NCBI RefSeq assembly: GCF_001544795.2
Contig: NZ_FCOI02000010.1
Location: 1-64,000, forward strand
Origin: Caballeronia temeraria
GTDB lineage: Bacteria; Pseudomonadota; Gammaproteobacteria; Burkholderiales; Burkholderiaceae
DNA: 64,000 bases
Direction of reading: 5' to 3'
Part shown: piece by piece, positions 25,606 through 33,811 of the stretch
How positions within the stretch are numbered: position 1 is the stretch's first letter
Layout: the number at the start of each line of letters is the position of its first letter
Position numbers and translations under genes: made by a program
The notes under the pieces: model-generated
Told to the model about the DNA's origin: nothing
What the model saw: only the letters and a program-made list of their open reading frames with translations
Database searches by the model: none

Positions 25606-26391
25606 TCACAACGTCAACACTTCTCCGGCCCGCAACGCACGCAGCGCAACATCCGGCAACGCGGCGCGCAGTTCCTCCAGGATCTGCGCGCCGTGCGGCG
25701 GTTTGAGATGCGAAATCAGCAGTTCCGCGTTCATCGGCAAACCTTTTAGATCATCCGCGATGAGCTTCGGGCAATAGTGATGCGCCGCACGCGCCAAGGC
25801 GATCTGCGCATCCGGATACGCCGTCTCGACGATCACATGGCGCAGTCCGGGCAGCACGCACAGCGCGGCCCAGAACTCGGGGTTGGTCGTCGTATCGCCG
25901 CTGAATGCGAGGCACGCTGCATCGCTCGATACGACGAATCCCGTCGATGGCACCGTATGCCGCGCGGGCAATGCCGTCACGCTGCGCCCGTTCAGCACGC
26001 AACGCTCGCCGACTTCCAGCGCTTCGAAGCGCACGCCCGGTGCGTCGACGGAAGGAATGCGCGTGAAGTCCGGCCAGATCAGATTGTTGAAGATATGCGC
26101 CTGGAGAATGTCGAGCGTGGCGCGGCTCGCGTGGACGGTCAGCGGCGCGTCGCGCGCATCGCTCGTGGCGTCGATCATGAGCGGCAGATACGCGATGTGA
26201 TCCAGATGCGAATGCGTGAGAAACACATGATCGACGCGCGCGAGTTCATCGTCGGAGAGCACGGCTGTGCCCGTGCCCGCATCGATCATGATGTCGTCAT
26301 CGACGAGCAGCGCCGTCGTGCCGCCGGGATCGCCCGCATCGTCGCCGGCGCTGCTGATCGCCCCGCTACAGCCGAGTACCCGAACTTTCAT
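25606..26391 (-). CDS. Class II cyclic-nucleotide phosphodiesterase (metallo-beta-lactamase fold)
   Basis: A 261-residue metal-dependent hydrolase of the class II 3',5'-cAMP phosphodiesterase type. It begins MKVRVLGCSGAISS, carries the zinc motif FLTHSHLDHIAYLP (about residues 57-70), a later histidine in LPARHTVPSTGF, and the bridging aspartate in LAFSGDTTTNPEFW. A final metal histidine is in LLISHLKPPHG. The expected reaction is cAMP to 5'-AMP in the cytoplasm. It starts four bases after the stop of the adenylate cyclase gene, so synthesis and breakdown of the same messenger are made from one transcript. Other MBL hydrolase activities remain possible. Confidence 0.85.
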   Translation of the reverse strand: MKVRVLGCSGAISSAGDDAGDPGGTTALLVDDDIMIDAGTGTAVLSDDELARVDHVFLTHSHLDHIAYLPLMIDATSDARDAPLTVHASRATLDILQAHIFNNLIWPDFTRIPSVDAPGVRFEALEVGERCVLNGRSVTALPARHTVPSTGFVVSSDAACLAFSGDTTTNPEFWAALCVLPGLRHVIVETAYPDAQIALARAAHHYCPKLIADDLKGLPMNAELLISHLKPPHGAQILEELRAALPDVALRALRAGEVLTL

Positions 26392-26395
26392 GAAT

Positions 26396-28615
26396 TTATT
26401 TCTCGTCGAATTCGCTTACGCAATCCCAGTCGGCGGGCAACGCGACGCCGCGCAGCGCATCGATACGTTTGCGATACATCGCGTACACCTGCCGTTCAGG
26501 ATACTGCGCGGCGAGCGTCGCGAGTAGCGTTTCCGCTTCGTCCCACTCGCGCGCGCGATAGTGCGCGAGCGCCGCGTGCCAGCGCGCGAGCGCATCGCCG
26601 TGTTCGTGCGCCGGCTGCGGCTCGAAGACCGCGATCGGCGCGACGCGTCCTTTCACGCGCACGCGATCGATCTCGCGGAACACGATATCCGTCACCTGCT
26701 CGCGCGTCGCCTCGCCGACGATGATGTCGATATCGAAGCGCCGCGTCAGTCCTTCGAGCCGCGCCGCGACGTTCACCGCATCGCCCATCACGGTGTAGGC
26801 CTTGCGCACGTGCGAACCCATGTCGCCGACGGTCATCGGCCCCGTATTGATGCCGATGCCGATCCACAAGGTCGGCCAGCCGCGCGCCGTGAGCGTGCGA
26901 TTCAGCTCGATGAGCGCCGCGCGCATGCCGAGCGCCGCCGCGACCGCATTGCGCGCGTGGTCCGCATCGTCGACGGGCGCGCCCCAGAAGCCCATGATCG
27001 CGTCGCCGATGTACTTGTCGAGCGTGCCGCGATGCGCGCGGATCACTTCGGTCATCGTGCCGAGATATTCGTTCATCAGGCGCGCGAGCGCTTCCGGCTC
27101 CAGCGTCTCCGCGATGGCGGTGAAGCCAAGCACATCGCAGAACAGCACGGTCAGCTCCGCGCGCCGGCCCGCCATGCTGTAGTCCTCGGGATGGCGGCTC
27201 ATTTCCTCGACGAGTTCGGGCGGCACGTATTGCCCGAAGAGCGCGGCGAAATGGCGTTTCGCGCGCGCCTCGACGAAATAGCCGTACGACATGTTGAGCA
27301 CGTAGAGCGCGAGCACGGCGAGCAGCAGCGTCGCGACCGGAAACGACCAGCGAAGCCGCGCGAACGCGAAGAGATCGGCCGCGACGATGAGCGCGAACAG
27401 CATCGCGCTCAAGAGCGTCGCGCGCGCGGGAAGGCGCCACGGCCACAGAAAGATCATCGCGAGGCCGGCGAGCGCGAGCATCGACGTCTGCCATGCCGAG
27501 GCGAACGGCGGCTCGAAGCGGATCGTGCCGTCAAGCATGCCGGCGATCAGATTCGCGTTCACTTCGACGCCCGGATAGACTTCGCCGACAGGCGTCGTGC
27601 GCTGATCCATCAAACCCGGCGCCGTGGTGCCGATGAGCGCGATCTTGCCCGCGAGCGCGTTTTGCGGAATGCGCTTCGCGAGCACATCGGCGACGGAGTA
27701 GTACGGGAAGCTGCCGGTGCCGCCGCGATAGGGCACGAGCGCCGCGCCGTTCGCATCGACGGGAATCGTGCGCGTGCCGCGCGGCGTCGTCAGCGCGAGT
27801 CCCGTGAGCGGGCCGGCGGCATCGTCGAAAAGCGGCGTCACCGATGCATCGCCGAACAGCGCGCGGACCACTTCGAGCGAGAGCGCGCCGTACACGCCGT
27901 CGCGATACGCGGTGATGAGCGGCACGCGGCGCACGGAGCCGTCGAAATCGATCACCGGATTGAAGTAGCCCGCGCGCCTGGCGGCTTGTTGCAGCGCGGG
28001 CAGATTGCCGCCGTAGCTCGTCCAGTCGAAAAGCGTGAGCGGATGCGTGCCGAACGCGCGCTCGCTCATCAAGGGCGATGGAATCGCGCCGCTCGACGCA
28101 TCCTGATTCGAGAAGTAAAAGCCGAGCACGACAGGATGGCCCGCGAGCGCATCGGCGAAACGCTGGTCGTAGTCGAGGCGCGGCGCGAGCGCGTCGAGCG
28201 CTTGCCGGTAAGCGGCATCGTTCGCGAGCGCGCCGCGCGCGAGTTCGTCGAGAACCGGCAAGCCGGAGCTGGCATCGGGTTCCGCGAACACCATGTCGAA
28301 ACCCAGCACGGCAATGTGCTCGCGCGAGAACAGCGTATCGACGAGCGCCGCCATGCGCGCGCGATCCCACGGCCAGCGGCCCAGCTCGGCGAGGCTTTTC
28401 TCGTCGATGTCGAGAATCGCGATGCGCGCGTCCGTCGTGCGCGGCATGAAGAGCCGCACTTTCGCGTCGTGGATCATCGCGTCGAGGGAATCGATGAAGC
28501 GGATGTCGTAGCGCGACAGCGCGTGCCCCGCGAGCGCGACGACGATCGCCAGTCCGAGCGCCCAGCGCGCGCCCGAGCGTCTGAGCGTGAACGCGAGCGG
28601 CGCGCGCGTGCTCAT
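26396..28615 (-). CDS. CHASE2-domain class III adenylate cyclase
   Basis: A 739-residue membrane receptor-cyclase. After one N-terminal membrane helix comes a large extracytoplasmic CHASE2 sensor (about residues 35-385; IAILDIDEKSLAELGRWPWD, VLGFDMVFAEPD, GKIALIGTTAPGLMDQRTTP). Three closely spaced helices (about 385-450) follow, then the catalytic domain. Catalytic marks are both metal aspartates (LFCDVLGFTA and KYIGDAIMGFWG), the purine-selecting lysine in LDKYIGD and aspartate in VMGDAVNVAARLE, and the transition-state Asn and Arg in that motif. The Lys-Asp pair predicts ATP as substrate. A short helical tail follows. Its ATG overlaps the upstream stop as ATGA. Confidence 0.92.
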   Translation of the reverse strand: MSTRAPLAFTLRRSGARWALGLAIVVALAGHALSRYDIRFIDSLDAMIHDAKVRLFMPRTTDARIAILDIDEKSLAELGRWPWDRARMAALVDTLFSREHIAVLGFDMVFAEPDASSGLPVLDELARGALANDAAYRQALDALAPRLDYDQRFADALAGHPVVLGFYFSNQDASSGAIPSPLMSERAFGTHPLTLFDWTSYGGNLPALQQAARRAGYFNPVIDFDGSVRRVPLITAYRDGVYGALSLEVVRALFGDASVTPLFDDAAGPLTGLALTTPRGTRTIPVDANGAALVPYRGGTGSFPYYSVADVLAKRIPQNALAGKIALIGTTAPGLMDQRTTPVGEVYPGVEVNANLIAGMLDGTIRFEPPFASAWQTSMLALAGLAMIFLWPWRLPARATLLSAMLFALIVAADLFAFARLRWSFPVATLLLAVLALYVLNMSYGYFVEARAKRHFAALFGQYVPPELVEEMSRHPEDYSMAGRRAELTVLFCDVLGFTAIAETLEPEALARLMNEYLGTMTEVIRAHRGTLDKYIGDAIMGFWGAPVDDADHARNAVAAALGMRAALIELNRTLTARGWPTLWIGIGINTGPMTVGDMGSHVRKAYTVMGDAVNVAARLEGLTRRFDIDIIVGEATREQVTDIVFREIDRVRVKGRVAPIAVFEPQPAHEHGDALARWHAALAHYRAREWDEAETLLATLAAQYPERQVYAMYRKRIDALRGVALPADWDCVSEFDEK

Positions 28616-28944
28616 AGCGCGGCCCGGATCTGCTCGTTCGCGACGACGAGCCCCGCCGCCAGCACGCGCGCGACGAACTTGTGCAGGCGCGCGGCGAGCG
28701 CGGGATCGTCGTTTTCCAGACGCTGCAATGGGGCGAGCGCGAGGCGCAGCACGATGGCGGGTTGATCGGCGACGACGTCCGCGCTGCGCCGCGCGCCGGT
28801 GTACACGGCCATCTCGCCGACGATCGTGCAGCTCATCAGCGCGGTCAGCAGGCCCGCGAGCATATCGACGCCGAAGCCCGCAAGCGCCGCGTGGAGGGGC
28901 GATGCGCGCATGATCTGCGCGTCCCGGCTCGTGTTCTCGCTCAT
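28612..28944 (-). CDS. Short cyclic-nucleotide-binding domain protein, probably N-truncated
   Basis: A 110-residue product whose second half is the C-terminal part of a Crp-type cyclic-nucleotide-binding domain. The phosphate-binding cassette is GEMAVYTGARRSADVVAD (Glu and Arg present), followed by a helix ending ARLHKFVARVLAAGL. The first 45 residues do not look like the beta-roll that should precede it and are helical/hydrophobic (FGVDMLAGLLTALMSC). Either this is a decayed gene or a minimal domain. The stop overlaps the cyclase start as ATGA, so coupling has been kept. ATG 28944 is preferred over 28965. Confidence 0.65.
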   Translation of the reverse strand: MSENTSRDAQIMRASPLHAALAGFGVDMLAGLLTALMSCTIVGEMAVYTGARRSADVVADQPAIVLRLALAPLQRLENDDPALAARLHKFVARVLAAGLVVANEQIRAAL

Positions 28945-28955
28945 CGCGGCGCTCG

Positions 28956-29603
28956 CTAGCGGCACGCCGCCGACGGCAGCACCGGCGTCACGCGTGAAGC
29001 CGGCAGCACGCCGAACGGCAGCCGCGGACTCACGACGATCGCGCCTTCGCCCGCGCGCACGATCTGCCTGTCGACCTGATTGATGACGACGATCTGCCCG
29101 TCATAGACGACGATCTGATCGCCCTTGCAATCCGCGTTCGCGCCGGGTTCGAGATTCGCGCAATCGGTGACGGAATATTCGGTGCCGCGTATGCCGATGG
29201 TCGATGTCGGCGTCTTCACGCGATAGTTCTCCGCCTTGCCTTCCTTCGCGACGAGCCCGTCGACCGCGCGCAAGCCTCCCTTCACGAGCGACAGAAAGCT
29301 GCGGTCTTCCTGCGGCGCGCTCGCCGCGTAATGAAAATCGTCGACACGAAACACCGAGCCGGGCTTCAGATACACGCGCTGCTTGTCGGTGAAGATCATC
29401 ACGATCTCGGAACCGACGCCGGTCTGCACCGTGTCGCCATTGTCGATGCCGCCGCCCACCGCCGCGACGCGCTGCGCGCCGCCCGCCGATTGAATCGCGA
29501 CATTGCCGACGAGCGCGGTGATCGTCGCGACGGGTTCGGCGCAGGCCGCGCGCGCGATCATCGTCAGAAGGAGAAGCAGGAGCAGTCGCGAAGCGCGCGT
29601 CAT
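28956..29603 (-). CDS. FecR-domain exported protein
   Basis: A 215-residue periplasmic protein. The signal peptide is RLLLLLLLTMIARAACA (cleavage about residue 24). The FecR domain follows: VATITALVGNVAIQSAGGA, a DTVQTGVGSEIVMIFTDKQR strand pair, LKPGSVFRVDDFHY, then VKTPTSTIGIRGTEYSV, the most diagnostic segment of this family. Stand-alone FecR proteins occur outside iron signalling, often near CHASE2 proteins and TpsB pores, as here. It lies eight bases after the tpsB stop. Role within the module is unknown; it may be a periplasmic scaffold or signal input. Confidence 0.87.
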   Translation of the reverse strand: MTRASRLLLLLLLTMIARAACAEPVATITALVGNVAIQSAGGAQRVAAVGGGIDNGDTVQTGVGSEIVMIFTDKQRVYLKPGSVFRVDDFHYAASAPQEDRSFLSLVKGGLRAVDGLVAKEGKAENYRVKTPTSTIGIRGTEYSVTDCANLEPGANADCKGDQIVVYDGQIVVINQVDRQIVRAGEGAIVVSPRLPFGVLPASRVTPVLPSAACR

Positions 29604-29611
29604 GGTCGGTC

Positions 29612-31384
29612 TCAGAAGGACTTCGTGAGCGCGACCCAGAAGCGGTTCGCGTGGCCGGTGCCGAGCGTCGAAGGCACATAGCCGAGGGTGTGCGCATAGG
29701 ACATCGACAGCAGAAAGTCGTGCGGCGCGGCGAAGGTCGCGCCGACGCCCAGTCCCGAGAGCCGCACGTGATCGCTGCCCGGCGCGACCGGATGCGCGAC
29801 GATCTTGCCATCGGCGGTATCGATGAAGCCCGCCAGCGTGACGAGGACCGGCACGAGCGATTGCCGGATCGTCTGCCGCACTTCGAAGGTCGCGATATAC
29901 GCTTCGTCGACGGGCGCATCGCCGGTTGCATAGGCGCGCACGGCGTACGGTCCGCCGAGCGAGATCTGCTCCGACGAATCGAGATTGCGCGAGCTCGTCT
30001 GGCCGTTGATCGAAAAATAAAGCTGCGTGCCGTTGGCCTGATCGCCGATCACCTGCGTATGCGTCACGGCGAACACGAACTTCGTGAACGCGCCGGCGAT
30101 CTGCGATGCGATCTGTTCCTGCTGCGGCGACTTGTAGCGCAAATTGCCTTGCTGAACGCCGATGTCGAACGTCGTGATGCTCTTTTCGAGCGTGAGGTTG
30201 CCCGAGAGCCCGAGACGGCCGACATCGCTCGTCTTGTCGCTCACCGAATCGAACGCGCCCAGATGATCCGACAGCAGCTTGTGATCGAAGCCGAGCGTCG
30301 TGTACACGTTCGCCGCCGGCGAGCGCAGGATCGGGTAGCTGAAAAACGTCGAAAAAACGTTGGCGCTGCCGTAGGCGTCGAGACCGTCGAACTGGCCGCC
30401 GACGGAATACGTCGAGCGCGTGTAGCCGATGCCCCACGCGAGCCCGCTGCCGCCGACCGGCACCGTATAGCCGATGTTGCCGTAGAACTGCCCGGTGATC
30501 GAGCCGAGCAGCCGCGCGCCCAGCTGATCGCCGATGCCGAGCGGATTGTTCCATTGCAGCGCGCCGATCAGACGCGCGGTGCCGGTCGTCGTCTGGCCAT
30601 AGTTGTCGGCCTGCACGCTGCCGGATACGGGCCGCGCCGCCGGCACGAGCAAGGTCATGTTCGACGTGCCGGGAAGCAGGCCCGGCGAGATCGTCGCGTT
30701 CGCGCCCGTCGTGCCGGCCGCGTCCTGCGCGAGCAGCGTGGCGCGGGTGAGGGCGTGCTCGTCGATCACCTCGCCCGATTTGAGCGGGCTGAAAAAACGC
30801 GCGATGACCGCATCGCGCGTGCGCGACCGGTTGTCGATATCGATACGTCCGTAACGTCCCTCGCTCACCGCGATGCGCACGACGCCGCCCTCGATCTGCT
30901 GCGGCGGCACATACGCCCGCGCGACGAGGTAACCGTGCCGTCGATAGAACGCGCTCACGCGATCCGCAGCGCTTTCGAGATCGTCGAGGGAACGCGCCGG
31001 ACCGATCAGCGGACGCACGACATCGAGCAATTCCGCCGCGGAAAAAAGCGTGTTGCCGGTGAACTCGAAGCCTTTCACCTCGAAGCGGATGCCGCCCGAT
31101 TCAGCCGCAACCGGCGCAGGCGCAGGCGCAGGCGCGGGCGTCACGTTCAGGCGCAGGTCCGAAGGCGGCACGGGCGCGGGCGCCTGCTGCTGCTGTTCGC
31201 GCAGAATGCTGCCCGCGTTCGGCAGCGCTTGCGCGTGCGCATCGCGCATGTCGCGGGCCGTCGCGGCGACGAGCGTCGCGAACAGCACGGCGAGCCGGCG
31301 CGACGCGGCGCTGCGTCGTCGTTCGCGGGGCCCGAAGCGTCGCACGCGCCTGGGCCTCACATGCGGCATACGTGACCGGGCCAT
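29612..31384 (-). CDS. TpsB-type outer-membrane secretion pore (ShlB/FhaC family)
   Basis: A 590-residue Omp85-superfamily pore that secretes the TpsA protein encoded upstream. A basic N-terminus and signal peptide (about residues 24-50) are followed by a PAPAPAPAP linker and POTRA domains (FEVKGFEFTGNTLFSAAELL; FYRRHGYLVARAYVPPQQIE). A 16-strand-type barrel follows, with the L6-loop motif LGGPYAVRAY (equivalent of VRGY) and a C-terminal phenylalanine (FWVALTKSF). ATG 31384 overlaps tpsA by 28 bases; ATG 31369 is an alternative. The linker is coded by a GGCGCA hexamer repeat near 31115. Confidence 0.9.
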   Translation of the reverse strand: MARSRMPHVRPRRVRRFGPRERRRSAASRRLAVLFATLVAATARDMRDAHAQALPNAGSILREQQQQAPAPVPPSDLRLNVTPAPAPAPAPVAAESGGIRFEVKGFEFTGNTLFSAAELLDVVRPLIGPARSLDDLESAADRVSAFYRRHGYLVARAYVPPQQIEGGVVRIAVSEGRYGRIDIDNRSRTRDAVIARFFSPLKSGEVIDEHALTRATLLAQDAAGTTGANATISPGLLPGTSNMTLLVPAARPVSGSVQADNYGQTTTGTARLIGALQWNNPLGIGDQLGARLLGSITGQFYGNIGYTVPVGGSGLAWGIGYTRSTYSVGGQFDGLDAYGSANVFSTFFSYPILRSPAANVYTTLGFDHKLLSDHLGAFDSVSDKTSDVGRLGLSGNLTLEKSITTFDIGVQQGNLRYKSPQQEQIASQIAGAFTKFVFAVTHTQVIGDQANGTQLYFSINGQTSSRNLDSSEQISLGGPYAVRAYATGDAPVDEAYIATFEVRQTIRQSLVPVLVTLAGFIDTADGKIVAHPVAPGSDHVRLSGLGVGATFAAPHDFLLSMSYAHTLGYVPSTLGTGHANRFWVALTKSF

Positions 31385-33657
31385 GCGTCGTCCGGCAGGC
31401 GGCTGCCGTCGCTCGTCGAATCGGTGCGCTGCTGCACGAGCGGCGCGGATTCGGGTTGCAATCCGGGCGTCGCGTTGTAGAGCGGCGCGGGATTGGCCGC
31501 GTCGGTGCGCACGGAATCGAGAATGCCGGGCAGCGCCGCGACGGTCGTCACGGGCGTCTGCGGTGTTTCCGGCGTGACGGGCGTCACGGGTGTCACAGGT
31601 TGCACAGGCGGCGGCGTGCCCGCGATGCGCAACGTGCCGCCTTGCGTCGTGATCTTGTAGCCGAAGGGACCGCCCGTTGCCGTGATCGTGATCGCGTAGG
31701 TGCCGATCGCCGCGCCCGGCGTCGCGCCCGTGCTCGTCACCGTGAAGATGAAAGGCTCGTGATTCGTGGGACTGTCGGCGAACGCGTGGCCGTAGTTCGC
31801 GCCGTTGTAGCGCAGCGCGATCGTGACGTCGTTCGGTCCGAGCGTGCGCGGCGTATCGAACGGCACGTCGATGTTGATCGCCGTCAACGTGACCTGCTGC
31901 AGCGCATGGAACGCGAAACGGTTGCCCGATGCCGACGTCGCGCGCGCGTCGGCGCCGCCGGTGTACGCATCGCCCCAGAGCGCGAGGTTGCCGCTTTGCA
32001 GGCCGCCGAACGCGTCGGTGTCGGGTGCGTCGGAGTAGACGAGCCAGCGGCCGTTGGGCGTGGCAAGCGCCTGTGCGCCCGCGCGATTTACAAACGTCGT
32101 CGCGGCGAGCGTGATGGCCGTGCCGTTCGCGCGGCTCGCGACGGGCGCGGCGAGCGTGAGTGCCGGCGCCGTGAGCGTCACCGCGCCGCTCGCCGATACG
32201 CCCGACAAGCCCGCGATGCTGCCGATGATGAGCGGCGCGCTGTCGTCGACGGTGACCGAGCCGGCGTTGGCCGCGAGCGTGCCGATGCGATTGCCCGCGT
32301 TCGTCAGCCGGTACGCGCCCGCGCCGCCTTGCAGCGCGACATTGGCCGCTATGATCGGCGCTTGCTGCGTGGCGGTGCCGGCGGTCGTCATCGAGAGCGT
32401 GCCGCGCGGCGCGCTGATGGGCGCATCGAGCCGGATGCCGCTTTGCGCCGCGAGCGCAAGCGTGTTGACGCCGCTCCACGCCACGGGGCCATCGATCAGC
32501 ACGAAACCGAAGGGCGCGAATCCCGAGGGCGACGCGGCGCTGATCGACACATTGGTCGATTCGAGCACGCGCGCGAGCGTCGAACTCTGAATCGTGCCGA
32601 AGCGCTGTCCGAAGGCATCGTCACCGCCGACGAGCGCCGCGAAATCGCTCGCGATGCGCCACGTTCCCGTTTGCCCCGATGCCGCCGCCGTCGTGACCTG
32701 CACATCGGGCGCAACGCGCACCTGCGTGCCCGACGTCTCGATGACGCCGCCGTTGCCGCCATTGGGCGCGGACGCGTCGAGCGTGCCGCCGGCCTGCGCG
32801 ATGCCCGTGTCCGCGACGAGCCGGATCACGCCGTTCTGATTGACGGCGCTGCGCGCGCGGATGATGCCCGTGTTGTTCACGACCGTGTTGAAGAGCGCGT
32901 CCTCGGCGCTCGCGACGAGCCACGCCTGGCCGCCATCGGCCTGAATGAGTCCGTGATTGGCGGCGAGCGCATCGAGTGCGCCGCGCTCCACCGACAAGCC
33001 GATCATGCTGTGATCGCCGAGCGTCACCGCAATGCGTTCGCCCGCTGCGAGCGCCGCGAACCCGCCGGGCGTGTCGATCGTGCCGGCGTTGATCGCGCGC
33101 GCGCCGATCAGCGCGACATAGCCGCCGGGCGCGCTCTGTATCGTGCCGAGATTGACGACCGCCGCGCCGTCATCGTGATGATGATGCCGATGCCAGCCGC
33201 CATCGCCCGCGAAGGTGTAATGGCCGCTCATGAAATCGCTCGTCGACAGATTGAGCGTCGACGCCAGCAGTCCGCCGGCATTGACCTGCGCGCCCGGTCC
33301 GAAAATCACGCCATTCGGATTGACGATGAACACTTGTCCGTTCGCATCGAGCCTGCCGAAAAAGGCCGTTGGACGCGGCCCGACGACGCGGTTGAGCGCG
33401 ATCGCGTTCGCGCCCGGCTGATTGAACGTGACGGATTCGCCGGGGCGCGTGCTGAACGAATTCCAGTCGATGGCGAGTCGGCTGCTCGTCTGCTGAATCG
33501 TCGTGCTGGCGCCCGCGCTCGTGACCGAGCCCGAACCGGCGACGACACGCGCGCCGCTCGGCTCTGCGTATGCCGACGCACACGCCGTGGCGATGATCGT
33601 AGCGATGAAAAGCCGCAACGCGGGGGACGCGGTGCTTGCGCGCAGAGTCTTGTTCAT
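31357..33657 (-). CDS. TpsA-type secreted protein with haemagglutinin-activity domain
   Basis: A 766-residue exoprotein, short for a TpsA. The signal peptide (RLFIATIIATACASAYA, about residues 14-30) precedes the TPS recognition domain: GSVTSAGASTTIQQTSSRLA, AIDWNSFSTRPGESVTFNQP and the motif VFIVNPNGVIFGPGAQVNAGGLLAS (central NPNG). A beta-helix-type repetitive body follows, interrupted by HRHHHHDD. Then come an MBG-like beta domain (GTYAITITATGGPFGYKITT) and a PVTPVTPVTPETP linker. No cytotoxic or RGD domain is visible, so an adhesin or matrix role is likelier than a toxin. AAGGAG precedes ATG 33657. Confidence 0.88.
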   Translation of the reverse strand: MNKTLRASTASPALRLFIATIIATACASAYAEPSGARVVAGSGSVTSAGASTTIQQTSSRLAIDWNSFSTRPGESVTFNQPGANAIALNRVVGPRPTAFFGRLDANGQVFIVNPNGVIFGPGAQVNAGGLLASTLNLSTSDFMSGHYTFAGDGGWHRHHHHDDGAAVVNLGTIQSAPGGYVALIGARAINAGTIDTPGGFAALAAGERIAVTLGDHSMIGLSVERGALDALAANHGLIQADGGQAWLVASAEDALFNTVVNNTGIIRARSAVNQNGVIRLVADTGIAQAGGTLDASAPNGGNGGVIETSGTQVRVAPDVQVTTAAASGQTGTWRIASDFAALVGGDDAFGQRFGTIQSSTLARVLESTNVSISAASPSGFAPFGFVLIDGPVAWSGVNTLALAAQSGIRLDAPISAPRGTLSMTTAGTATQQAPIIAANVALQGGAGAYRLTNAGNRIGTLAANAGSVTVDDSAPLIIGSIAGLSGVSASGAVTLTAPALTLAAPVASRANGTAITLAATTFVNRAGAQALATPNGRWLVYSDAPDTDAFGGLQSGNLALWGDAYTGGADARATSASGNRFAFHALQQVTLTAINIDVPFDTPRTLGPNDVTIALRYNGANYGHAFADSPTNHEPFIFTVTSTGATPGAAIGTYAITITATGGPFGYKITTQGGTLRIAGTPPPVQPVTPVTPVTPETPQTPVTTVAALPGILDSVRTDAANPAPLYNATPGLQPESAPLVQQRTDSTSDGSRLPDDAWPGHVCRM

Positions 33658-33811
33658 GTCGGCCGACTCCTTTCTGTTGCGGTGCATCGTCGTGACGAGA
33701 TGCAGGCGCACCATCAAGCAGTTTAGTGTTCCGAACCATGCTTGCAACTACGCGTTTAGAGAGCGCATGACACGCGGTATTTGTATTAGTAATGCGATGT
33801 TAAAACGGCGC

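Noticed and set aside
26561..28765. 734-codon plus-strand frame opposite the cyclase
   Set aside because: Composition typical of antisense frames; the cyclase catalytic motifs are complete on the other strand.
31372..33726. 784-codon plus-strand frame opposite tpsA
   Set aside because: Arg/Ala-rich antisense shadow; tpsA has signal peptide and TPS motifs.
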